Below are positions 1 through 6,763 of a stretch of DNA of 10,325 nucleotides, one piece after another; position 1 is the first letter of the stretch; the number at the start of each line of letters is the position of its first letter. The notes below the pieces were generated by a model. It had not been told where the DNA came from, made no database searches, and worked only from the letters and a program-made list of their open reading frames with translations. The DNA is from an uncultured Peptococcaceae bacterium (GTDB lineage: Bacteria > Bacillota > Peptococcia > Peptococcales > Peptococcaceae): assembly GCA_938044045.1 (NCBI GenBank), contig CALIQN010000121.1:1-10325 (forward strand), given 5' to 3'. Made by a program: the position numbers and the translations under genes.

Positions 1-186
1 ATGGAAAAGCTAGCACCTTTATTTCCAGATAAGGCATGGCAGTTTCAGATTCATCCCAAAGCTTTTTCTAAAGCTATTGGTCATAAGGGAGAAAACAGGG
101 CGTATTTTTTAAAAAAGTATGGCGCCAATTTGTATCTTAAACCAGATAAAACCTTAAGTGAATGGGAGGTAAGACCTTGTATTTAA
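1..186 (+). CDS. 3' part of a gene upstream of smc, with a KH-like GxxG motif
   Basis: An open frame runs from the left edge to a TAA at 184-186. The window happens to begin with ATG, but there is no upstream sequence to test this as a start, so I treat the gene as partial. The roughly 60 visible residues contain the pattern AIGHKGENRAYFLKKYGANL (about 25-44). It resembles the GxxG loop and following helix of a KH nucleic-acid-binding fold, then a short beta-like stretch. In many clostridia a radical SAM (Elp3-like) protein gene lies between rnc and smc, and this could be its C-terminus; that is inference from position and dim family memory. No CxxxCxxC cluster is visible because the N-terminus is outside. 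The frame overlaps the preferred smc start by 10 nt, which implies translational coupling. That it is coding is fairly sure; its identity is not. Confidence 0.6.
   Translation: MEKLAPLFPDKAWQFQIHPKAFSKAIGHKGENRAYFLKKYGANLYLKPDKTLSEWEVRPCI
165..170 (+). promoter_or_regulatory. Ribosome binding site of smc (GGAGGT) that decides a TTG start
   Basis: GGAGGT at 165-170 is a near-perfect Shine-Dalgarno sequence, 6 nt before TTG at 177. The only nearby ATG, at 162-164, lies immediately upstream of this site, so ribosomes using the site cannot start there. Confidence 0.85.
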
Positions 187-3100
187 AAAGATTGGAGCTA
201 CAAGGCTTTAAGTCTTTTGCCGATAGAGTGAATTTTGACTTTTCCAAGGGGGTATCTGCTATTGTCGGCCCTAATGGCAGTGGCAAATCAAATGTTGTTG
301 ATGCTGTACGCTGGGTTTTGGGGGAACAAAGTGCCAAAAGCTTGCGTGGTGGCAAGATGGAGGATGTTATTTTCTCTGGCAGTAAGGATAGAAAACCCCT
401 AGGTATGGCAAAGGTGAGTTTGACGTTAGATAATAGTGAGGGGATTTTTGACTTACCTTATCATGAGGTGAGTGTCTCACGTACCTTGCACCGTTCAGGT
501 GAGAGCCTTTATGAGATTAATGGCAAGTCTGCTAGACTCAAGGATATCCAGGAGCTATTTATGGATACCGGCTTGGGTAAGGATGGATTTTCTGTAATTG
601 GTCAGGGTAAAATTGATGAAATTCTTACCTTGCATGCCGAAGAAAGACGAGGCTTGATTGAAGAGGCTGCCGGTATTAGTAAGTATAAGTATCGTAAAAG
701 AGAGGCCAGTCGTAAACTGGAGAGCACTCAAGATGATTTGACAAGACTAGAAGATATCTTGCTTGAGCTAGAAGATAGATTAGAACCCTTAGAAAAACAA
801 GCCGAAGCAGTCAGAAAGTTTAAGACCTATGATCAAGCCTATAAGGACTTGAGCCTTAAGCTTTTAAAAAGCAATTTTGACCTTGCAAAAGAAAACTTTG
901 AAACTTATGCCAAGGGTGAAAAAGAGTCAAGTGCGGGGCTCATTCAAGTACAAGAAAACTATGAGCGTAAGCATCAAGCCCTAGAGGTACAAAAGACGCT
1001 TTGGGGAACGGCTAAGGAAAATTTAAAAACCTTACAAGGTGATTTTTCTGATAAAAAGACAGAGGATGAAGCCCTTCAGCGTGAACTTGGTATTTTATCA
1101 GAGCGTCTAGCACATCAAGAACAACAAAAAGCAGAGCTCACCAAAAGGGTAGCTGAGCTTAAAATCCAGTTAGAGCAAGAAGAAGAGTTGATTTTTGAGC
1201 TCACAGAGAGCGCTCAAAAAGAAAAAGACTTGCTTGACCAGTTAAGACAAGTCAAAGAAGATAAAAATCAAGAAAAAAATAAAATAGAGCTAGAAAAAAA
1301 GCAAGTAGAAGAACTTTTGGTGACGCAAGAGGAAACCTATTTTAACCTTATGCGTCAAGAAATTAGTCTAAAAAATAGCGTGAGTACCCTTGAAGATAAT
1401 ATTAAGACGTTAAGTTATAAAAAAGAGCGTCAAAATCAGAAAAAGGATCGCTTACAGGAAGAATTTCAAAAGAAAAAAGAGGATTTACTCGCCCTAGAAA
1501 AAGAGGGCAAGGCGTTAACTAGCAATCTTGATCATTTGGCTGAAACATTAAAAGATAAGCAAGAAGCGTACCAAAAGCTTAAAACAGAATATTCACAGTG
1601 TTTACTGACAAATCAAGGTTTGGAAAAAGAAATTGCAAGTAAAAAGAGTCGGTTTTTGGCTTTGCGTGAGATGGAAAGCACAGGAGAAGGCTATTTTTTT
1701 GGTGTTGCCAGTGTCCTAAAGGCGAAAGAAGAGGGCAAGTTGGAGGGTATTTTGGGTACTATTGCCCAGCTCATTGAAGTGGAAGATACTTATCAAGTTG
1801 CTATTGAAAATGCTTTAGGAGGGAGTTTACAACACCTGGTAACCCAAAATGACGAGGATGCCAAGCGTGCTATCTTGTATTTGAGAGAGAGAAAACTGGG
1901 CAAGGCAACCTTTTTACCCTTAAATACGATTCGAGCTGAAAGCAGTCATAGTTTGTACCAAGATGACGCCATTTTAGGCTATGGCAATCAACTGGTACGT
2001 TATGAAAAATGCTATGAGGCGATTTTTTCTTCTCTCCTTGGCCGTGTGGTAATTGTACGTGATATTGATAAGGCGCTGTATTTCTTAAAACACAAAAAAG
2101 TTTTGGATAGGATGGTGACCTTATCTGGTGAAGTCATTTCTCCTAAGGGGAGCTTGACAGGTGGGGTCAATAAAAAAGCACCAATTTTGCTCAAAAGAAA
2201 CAGCGAAAAAAGAAACTTAGAAAATGAACTTGCAGCACTAGAGTTAGATCACCAAAAGGGCTTGGAAAAACGATGTAAACTTGAAGACTCGCTCAAAAGA
2301 CAAAAGGAAGCCCATGAAGGCTTAAGTCTCAAGTATCAAGAAGAAAAGAAGCGTCAGATGGAGCAGGCAGTCTTGTTGGAGAGCGTCAGGCGAGAAATCA
2401 TCCAACAAGAAAAAAATCTAACGCTAGAACAAGCGGATTTTTCTGTACTAGAGACAGAAGAAAAAAGCTATCTTGCACAGCTCAAAAAAGATAGACTCAC
2501 TTTAGCAGAAACAAAAGAGGCGATTGGTCAGTTAAATGAAGACAAAGAAAGACTGAAATTGACTTTAGAGGCGCTCACGAAAAGTTTAGAGGCGAAGACG
2601 GTAGGGACACATGAGGCCAATACAGAAGTCTCTATACGTGAAGAAAAATATCGCAACTTAAGTGCTAAGCTAAAAGAGCGAGAAGAAGCGCTTGAGAGCT
2701 TAGGTATCAATTTTATCAAAACAGAAGAAAGACTCATACACCTCAGTCAAGCTTTAGAAGAAACTACTAGCAAGCAATCAGAGCTTAGCCAGACACATAG
2801 AGACTTGAAGACAAACTTGGAAATTATGACAGTGACCTTAAAGCAAACCAGTCAAGATGTCGATACGATGGAAAAAAGTTTGAGCGAACTAGAAGAGGCA
2901 TCAAACATTTTAAAGGAAACCATCTACAGTCTTGAAAAAACACATCATCAATACATGATGAAACGTGTACGTGAGGAAGAGCGTTTGGCAGAAATTATAA
3001 AAGAAGGGGAAGAGCTCTTGGGACAAGAGGGTATAGACTTTACCACCCTTGACTCAAAAGACTTCGATCAAGAAGAAGCCATCGCAGAAAAGGCACGTTT

Positions 3101-3734
3101 GAAACAAGCCATCAAGGCTTTAGGGGAATTGAATTTTACGGCTGTTGAGGTTTATGAAGAAGTGAGTGAACGTGTCGTATTCATGCGTACACAGATGAGC
3201 GACTTAAAAGAGGCAGAAAAACAACTGATGAAGTTAATCACTGAGATGGAAGCAGTCATGAGTGAGCGCTTTGCAAAAACCTATCACCATATCAATAGGC
3301 TCTTTGATGAAATTTTTCAAAGTATGTTTCGTGGGGGCAATGCAAGGCTTGAACTTTCTATGCCTAAAAACTATCTTGAAACAGGGGTAGAAATCATTGC
3401 CAAACCACCTGGCAAAAGGGAGCGTATTTTGAGCTTGCTTTCTGGTGGAGAGAGGGCGATGACTGCTATAGCCTTGCTTTTTGCCCTGCTTCATATCAAG
3501 CCAAGTCCTTTTGTGATTTTAGATGAGATCGAGGCGGCACTTGATGAGGCTAATGTTGACCATTTAGCAGATTTTATCAAGGAATATAGCCAAAAAAGTC
3601 AGTTTATCATTATTTCCCATCGTAAGGGTACGATGGAGGCAAGTGATGTTTTATACGGTGTGACCATGGATAAAGATGGCGTATCTAAACTTTTATCCGT
3701 ACGTCTAGAAGATTATTTAGAAAGTGAGGCATAA
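177..3734 (+). CDS. smc: Chromosome segregation/condensation ATPase SMC
   Basis: SMC forms the ATP-driven dimer of the bacterial SMC-ScpAB condensin, which organises and separates replicated chromosomes. From TTG 177 the product is 1185 residues, a usual SMC length, and begins MYLKRLELQGFKSF, the classic family start. The Walker A motif GPNGSGKS lies at residues 31-38, with a Q-loop region near 143. Long Glu/Lys-rich coiled coils flank a globular hinge at about 505-665 (GYFFGV... to GSLTGGVNKK). The C-terminal head carries the ABC signature LSGGE at 1088-1092, Walker B FVILDE ending at D1116-E1117 followed by a D-loop ALDEAN, and the H-loop region IIISHRKGTM. All ATPase motifs are intact, with no frameshift. 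A longer frame opens at ATG 162, but that codon sits upstream of the strong ribosome binding site and adds five non-family residues. The upstream gene overlaps by 10 nt, and ftsY follows after 2 nt. Confidence 0.97.
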   Translation: MYLKRLELQGFKSFADRVNFDFSKGVSAIVGPNGSGKSNVVDAVRWVLGEQSAKSLRGGKMEDVIFSGSKDRKPLGMAKVSLTLDNSEGIFDLPYHEVSVSRTLHRSGESLYEINGKSARLKDIQELFMDTGLGKDGFSVIGQGKIDEILTLHAEERRGLIEEAAGISKYKYRKREASRKLESTQDDLTRLEDILLELEDRLEPLEKQAEAVRKFKTYDQAYKDLSLKLLKSNFDLAKENFETYAKGEKESSAGLIQVQENYERKHQALEVQKTLWGTAKENLKTLQGDFSDKKTEDEALQRELGILSERLAHQEQQKAELTKRVAELKIQLEQEEELIFELTESAQKEKDLLDQLRQVKEDKNQEKNKIELEKKQVEELLVTQEETYFNLMRQEISLKNSVSTLEDNIKTLSYKKERQNQKKDRLQEEFQKKKEDLLALEKEGKALTSNLDHLAETLKDKQEAYQKLKTEYSQCLLTNQGLEKEIASKKSRFLALREMESTGEGYFFGVASVLKAKEEGKLEGILGTIAQLIEVEDTYQVAIENALGGSLQHLVTQNDEDAKRAILYLRERKLGKATFLPLNTIRAESSHSLYQDDAILGYGNQLVRYEKCYEAIFSSLLGRVVIVRDIDKALYFLKHKKVLDRMVTLSGEVISPKGSLTGGVNKKAPILLKRNSEKRNLENELAALELDHQKGLEKRCKLEDSLKRQKEAHEGLSLKYQEEKKRQMEQAVLLESVRREIIQQEKNLTLEQADFSVLETEEKSYLAQLKKDRLTLAETKEAIGQLNEDKERLKLTLEALTKSLEAKTVGTHEANTEVSIREEKYRNLSAKLKEREEALESLGINFIKTEERLIHLSQALEETTSKQSELSQTHRDLKTNLEIMTVTLKQTSQDVDTMEKSLSELEEASNILKETIYSLEKTHHQYMMKRVREEERLAEIIKEGEELLGQEGIDFTTLDSKDFDQEEAIAEKARLKQAIKALGELNFTAVEVYEEVSERVVFMRTQMSDLKEAEKQLMKLITEMEAVMSERFAKTYHHINRLFDEIFQSMFRGGNARLELSMPKNYLETGVEIIAKPPGKRERILSLLSGGERAMTAIALLFALLHIKPSPFVILDEIEAALDEANVDHLADFIKEYSQKSQFIIISHRKGTMEASDVLYGVTMDKDGVSKLLSVRLEDYLESEA

Positions 3735-3736
3735 AC

Positions 3737-4795
3737 ATGGGATTTTTTGATCGCTTTAAAAAGAAAGATAAAGAGGTAAGAACGGATAGTGATGCCTATA
3801 ATAAAGCCTTAAGCCAAGGTTTGGAAAAAACCCGTAAGGGCTTTATCGAAAAGATTTTTGATGTTTTTTCAGGGAGTAGTATCACTGATGATCTTTATGA
3901 TGATTTAGAAGAAGCACTGATTGCAGGGGATGTGGGGGTGCATACTGCTCTTGAGATGGTGGAACGCTTGCGTCAGTTAGAAAAAGAAAGAAAACTTAAA
4001 AACGTTGGCGAATTGAAAGAGGCCTTTGCAGAGGATTTGGCAGAAAGACTCTCTGGAGAACGTGGCAAGCTCAATTTAGATAGTGAGGGCTTAAATATTA
4101 TCTTGGTGGTAGGGGTCAACGGTGTTGGTAAGACGACCAGTATCGGCAAAATTGCCCATTACCTCAAAAACCAAGGTGAAAAGGTCGTCCTTGCTGCAGG
4201 GGATACCTTTAGAGCGGCAGCCAGTGAGCAGTTAAAAATTTGGGGTGAGCGTGTCGGTGTTGACGTCATTGCCCATACTGAGGGCGCTGATCCAGCGGCG
4301 GTTGTCTTTGATGGGATTAAGGCAGCAACCTCAAGAAAGGCCAGTGTGCTTTTGATTGATACAGCGGGACGATTGCACAATAAGGTCAACTTAATGAATG
4401 AATTGGCAAAGATAAAACGCGTCATTGACCGTGAAAATCCAGAAGCCCTAAAGGAAGTCTTGATTGTCCTTGATGCGACCACTGGACAAAATGCCTTGAG
4501 TCAAGTCAAGGTCTTTAGTGAAGTTGCGGGCTTAACAGGGGTGGTTTTGACTAAGCTAGATGGGACAGCCAAAGGTGGCGTCATCTTGGGGATTCATTCA
4601 GAGTATGACTTGCCGGTCAAATTTATTGGCGTAGGCGAGGGAATGGAAGATTTGCAAGTCTTTGATGCTGAAAACTTTGTCGATGCTCTATTTAGCGATT
4701 TGGCAAAGGCAGAAGAGACAGAAGAAGTAGAAGAAACTGAAGAAGCGGTAGCGAGCCAAGAGAGTGAGGCAAACCATCTTGAAGACGCACATTAA
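3737..4795 (+). CDS. ftsY: Signal recognition particle receptor FtsY
   Basis: FtsY is the membrane-associated GTPase that docks the SRP-ribosome complex and delivers nascent membrane proteins to the Sec translocon. The product is 352 residues. The N-terminus is short and basic (MGFFDRFKKKDK), then comes the helical N domain (about 25-100). The G domain has GVNGVGKTT at 126-134 (P-loop), DTFRAAASEQL from 156, DTAGRLH from 208, TKLDGTAKGG from 272, and the closing GVGEGMEDLQVF. The NG core ends near residue 323. A further 29 residues form an acidic tail with eleven Glu and one Asp, made largely of EE-T/V repeats. E. coli FtsY has a long acidic domain at the N-terminus; here the acidic segment is at the opposite end. 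GAGG at 3726-3729 lies 7 nt before ATG 3737. The last 17 nt overlap the preferred start of the next gene, so the three genes look co-transcribed and coupled. Confidence 0.97.
   Translation: MGFFDRFKKKDKEVRTDSDAYNKALSQGLEKTRKGFIEKIFDVFSGSSITDDLYDDLEEALIAGDVGVHTALEMVERLRQLEKERKLKNVGELKEAFAEDLAERLSGERGKLNLDSEGLNIILVVGVNGVGKTTSIGKIAHYLKNQGEKVVLAAGDTFRAAASEQLKIWGERVGVDVIAHTEGADPAAVVFDGIKAATSRKASVLLIDTAGRLHNKVNLMNELAKIKRVIDRENPEALKEVLIVLDATTGQNALSQVKVFSEVAGLTGVVLTKLDGTAKGGVILGIHSEYDLPVKFIGVGEGMEDLQVFDAENFVDALFSDLAKAEETEEVEETEEAVASQESEANHLEDAH
4766..4769 (+). promoter_or_regulatory. Probable ribosome binding site of the deaminase gene
   Basis: GAGG at 4766-4769, inside the ftsY tail codons, is 9 nt before TTG 4779. 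The alternative start, GTG 4764, has only a purine run (AAGAGA, 4758-4763) directly against it, too close to act as a ribosome binding site. Confidence 0.5.
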
Positions 4796-6059
4796 AAACA
4801 CATATTACTATGATGAGGTGCAAGCCAAGTTTGTGTCGGGAGATGTTTTGGTAGAAGATGGTGTCTTTACTACGATTGGCAAGTCTAGTGATGTCGATGG
4901 TGCAAGGGTCATAGAGGGTAGTGGCTATCTTCTTTTGCCAAGTTTTCAAAATGCCCATACCCATGTTGCCATGGGGCTTTTAAGGGGGTATGGGAGTGAT
5001 ACCAATTTAAAAACTTGGCTCAATGACTACATTTGGCCAGCAGAAGGGAAACTAAGTGATGAGGATGTCTATTGGGGGACGTCTTTAGGACTTTTGGAAA
5101 TGCTTGCTTCTGGGACAACGGCCTTTATGGAAATGTATGATCATACCGAAGCCATTATGGAAGCAACCTATACCAGTGGCATGCGTATCAATATCTGTCG
5201 TGGTTCTGTGGGGATGTTTGATGATACCCATAGAGGGATTAGCGAAAATATTGCCCTCTATCAAAAATGGCATGGTAAAGATGATCGTGTGAGGGTATAT
5301 TTTGGCCCCCATGCGCCAAATACCTGTCCACCTGACTATATAGAGGAAATGGTTAAGCAAGCAAAAGCACACCATACAGGTATCCATATCCATCTAGCAG
5401 AAACCAAGGAAGAGGTCACCTTCATACAAGAGACCTACCAAAAAACACCAACCCAGTATTTGGATGATTTGGGTGTCTTTGACTTAGACGTGCCAACAGG
5501 GGTGGCTCATGGTGTTTATCTTACTAACGAGGATAGGGAGATTTTAGCGAGCAAGGATGCCATATTATTGCACAACCCTATCAGCAATATGAAATTAGCG
5601 AGTGGTTGGGCAGATATTATCGCTTATCAGAAGCAAGGGGGCATCGTTGCCCTTGGGACAGATGGCGCCTCTAGCAACAATAACCTAGATATGTTAAAAG
5701 AAATGCAAATGGGTGCCTTGGTGCATAAAATGATGCGCCTTGATCCTGAAAGCATGAAAGCCAGTGAGATGCTCTCTTTGGCAACGAGCCATGGGGCAAA
5801 GGCTTTGGGCTTTGAAAATACTGGCAAGATAAAATTAGGCTATCAGGCAGATTTTATGTTATTAAGTCGAGAAAAACCACATCATTATCCTCATCATGAT
5901 GACTTGGCAAATTTGCTCTATAGTGCTAAAAGTACAGACATTGACTATGTCTTTGTCGGGGGTAAATGTTTGTATGAAAAAGGTGAGTATTTGACCTTGG
6001 ATAAAGAAAAGATTTTGTATGAGGCGAAGCGAGTGGCAAAAAAGATTGTCTGCCCTTAG
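4779..6059 (+). CDS. Amidohydrolase, SAH/MTA deaminase-like (TRZ/ATZ family)
   Basis: This is a metal-dependent amidohydrolase of the subtype that deaminates S-adenosylhomocysteine, 5'-methylthioadenosine or adenosine to the inosyl form, a purine/methyl-cycle salvage step in the cytosol. From TTG 4779 it is 426 residues and begins MKTHIKN, like family members that start MKxLIKN; GTG 4764 would add five residues. Visible motifs: HTH (H60, H62) for metal, followed by MGLLRGYGSDTNLKTWL; HLAE (H205 metal, E208 substrate); AHGVYLT (H244); NPISNMKLASG; and GTDGASSNN with metal Asp D295. The 51-residue spacing from H244 to D295 fits this subfamily. All expected catalytic residues are present. The exact substrate cannot be told from sequence; related clades act on guanine, 8-oxoguanine or triazines. 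The start lies within the end of ftsY, so it appears to be a true member of the smc operon. The promoter of the thiamine operon begins two bases after its stop. Confidence 0.88.
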   Translation: MKTHIKNTYYYDEVQAKFVSGDVLVEDGVFTTIGKSSDVDGARVIEGSGYLLLPSFQNAHTHVAMGLLRGYGSDTNLKTWLNDYIWPAEGKLSDEDVYWGTSLGLLEMLASGTTAFMEMYDHTEAIMEATYTSGMRINICRGSVGMFDDTHRGISENIALYQKWHGKDDRVRVYFGPHAPNTCPPDYIEEMVKQAKAHHTGIHIHLAETKEEVTFIQETYQKTPTQYLDDLGVFDLDVPTGVAHGVYLTNEDREILASKDAILLHNPISNMKLASGWADIIAYQKQGGIVALGTDGASSNNNLDMLKEMQMGALVHKMMRLDPESMKASEMLSLATSHGAKALGFENTGKIKLGYQADFMLLSREKPHHYPHHDDLANLLYSAKSTDIDYVFVGGKCLYEKGEYLTLDKEKILYEAKRVAKKIVCP

Positions 6060-6060
6060 C

Positions 6061-6089
6061 TTGAAAGCCGAGTTACTTTATGGTAAAAT
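6061..6089 (+). promoter_or_regulatory. Sigma-A-type promoter of the thiamine operon
   Basis: TTGAAA (6061-6066) and TAAAAT (6084-6089) are separated by exactly 17 bp, each matching five of six consensus bases. TG at 6081-6082 gives an extended -10 (TGNTAAAAT). Predicted transcription start is near 6096, immediately before the TPP aptamer. Its position after the deaminase stop and before the riboswitch supports function. Confidence 0.75.
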
Positions 6090-6094
6090 ATCTG

Positions 6095-6184
6095 CATACA
6101 GGGGAGCGGAATTTGCTGAGAAAAGCCCAACAAAGGCTCTGACCCTTTGACCTGATGTGGATAATACCGCCGTAGGGAGTAGGT
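6095..6184 (+). promoter_or_regulatory. TPP (THI-box) riboswitch aptamer
   Basis: All conserved blocks of the thiamine pyrophosphate riboswitch are present in order: AGGGGAGC at 6100-6107, GCTGAGA at 6115-6121, ACCCTTTGACCTGAT at 6142-6156, GGATAATACC at 6159-6168 and CGTAGGGA at 6171-6178. P3 can form from AGCC and GGCT around 6124-6138. P5 pairs GTGG (6157-6160) with CCGC (6167-6170). Compared with the common CTGG/CCAG version, the outer C-G pair is swapped to G-C, which is covariation that keeps the helix. P1 is short and imperfect (CATAC near 6095-6099 with GTAGG at 6179-6183, one A-G mismatch). The genes downstream all belong to thiamine salvage, which confirms the ligand. TPP binding is expected to switch the operon off. 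Confidence 0.95.
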
Positions 6185-6199
6185 TTTGTACTTTTTCGG
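6170..6199 (+). promoter_or_regulatory. Candidate antiterminator hairpin of the riboswitch
   Basis: Bases 6170-6181 (aptamer 3' strand) can pair with 6189-6199. CCG (6170-6172) pairs with CGG (6197-6199), T6173 is bulged, A6174 pairs T6196, three G-T wobbles follow, and AGTA (6178-6181) pairs TACT (6189-6192), leaving a 7-nt loop. This would take up both the conserved GTAGGGA of the aptamer and the first three bases of the terminator stem. That is the arrangement expected for a TPP-off switch. The wobbles make it moderate in strength; this is inference from pairing done by eye. Confidence 0.5.
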
Positions 6200-6228
6200 A
6201 GACATCTAGTTAGGTGTCTCCGTTTTTT
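6197..6228 (+). terminator. Intrinsic terminator, riboswitch expression platform
   Basis: CGGAGACATCT (6197-6207) pairs with AGGTGTCTCCG (6212-6222), an 11-bp stem with one T-G wobble and the 4-nt loop AGTT. Six T residues follow at 6223-6228. It lies between the TPP aptamer and the thiW start, so it is the regulated terminator. It is also the only terminator seen between the smc operon and the thiamine genes. Confidence 0.93.
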
Positions 6229-6253
6229 GTTTACTTGAAAGGAAGTGTTGTGT

Positions 6254-6748
6254 ATGAAGAGTAGAAAGCTCGCATTGGCAGGGATTTTATGCGCCCTTGC
6301 TATCTTGGGTAGCTTTTTTTCGATTCCTGTATTAGGGAGCAAGGTTGCTCCAGTTCAGCACATTGTCAATGTTTTAGGTGCAGTGATGCTAGGACCATGG
6401 TATGCTTTGGGGATTGCCTTTGCCTCAAGTTTACTCAGAAACTTACTAGGAATAGGTACGCTAATGGCTTTTCCAGGTAGTATGTTTGGTGCTTTTTTGG
6501 CAGGACTAGGCTACAAGTATGGTAAAAAGCTGACCTTTGCCCTGGTAGGAGAGGTCTTTGGTACCTCGGTTTTAGGTGGGCTATGTGCCTATCCGATAGC
6601 GATTTTATTTTTGGGTAAAACAGCAGGGGAACTTGCCTTTTATGCCTATATCTTGCCGTTTTTCTTCTCAACTTTTACAGGGGCTTTGATTGCGGGAGCC
6701 TTTATCTATGCCTTGAAGGGTAGAGGAATTTTAAATAAATTTAACTAG
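6254..6748 (+). CDS. thiW: ThiW, thiazole-specific ECF transporter S-component
   Basis: ThiW is the small membrane substrate-binding (S) subunit predicted to import the thiazole moiety of thiamine (hydroxyethylthiazole), working with a shared energy-coupling-factor module (EcfA, EcfA', EcfT) that is not encoded here. The 164-residue product is almost entirely hydrophobic, with about five or six membrane segments. It carries family hallmarks: KLALAGILCALAILGSFFSIP at the N-terminus, then PVQHIVNVLGAVMLGPWYALG, SLLRNLLGIGTLMAFPGSMFGA and a late FFFSTFTGALIAG. The start is ATG 6254, with AGGAAG at 6240-6245 spaced 8 nt away; an in-frame GTG at 6245 overlaps that site and is rejected. It is the first gene after the TPP riboswitch, which supports the thiamine-related substrate. 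cytX follows after 15 nt. The family assignment is firm; thiazole specificity is known from family genomics and inferred here. Confidence 0.93.
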   Translation: MKSRKLALAGILCALAILGSFFSIPVLGSKVAPVQHIVNVLGAVMLGPWYALGIAFASSLLRNLLGIGTLMAFPGSMFGAFLAGLGYKYGKKLTFALVGEVFGTSVLGGLCAYPIAILFLGKTAGELAFYAYILPFFFSTFTGALIAGAFIYALKGRGILNKFN

Positions 6749-6763
6749 GAAAGAAGGTTTAAA

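Noticed and set aside
762..1620. Repetitive purine-rich sequence in smc as a possible DNA repeat
   Set aside because: It encodes the heptad-like Glu/Lys/Gln coiled coil expected of SMC and shows no exact tandem repeat unit.
3234..3494. 86-codon minus-strand open frame inside smc
   Set aside because: It is antisense to the SMC head domain, including the ABC signature region, with no independent coding or start signal seen.
4159..4482. 107-codon minus-strand open frame inside ftsY
   Set aside because: It lies wholly antisense to the conserved GTPase domain, has no family motif, and is explained by codon bias of ftsY.
5085..5393. 102-codon minus-strand open frame inside the amidohydrolase
   Set aside because: It is antisense to conserved catalytic sequence, and its His/Met/Cys-rich composition is typical of a shadow frame.
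6245..6253. GTG 6245 as the thiW start
   Set aside because: The codon is part of the AGGAAG ribosome binding site; ATG 6254 is correctly spaced and gives the family-like MKSRKLALAG start.
6073..6342. Minus-strand open frame across the riboswitch and thiW start
   Set aside because: It reads through a clear promoter, aptamer and terminator, which explain the conservation on the plus strand.
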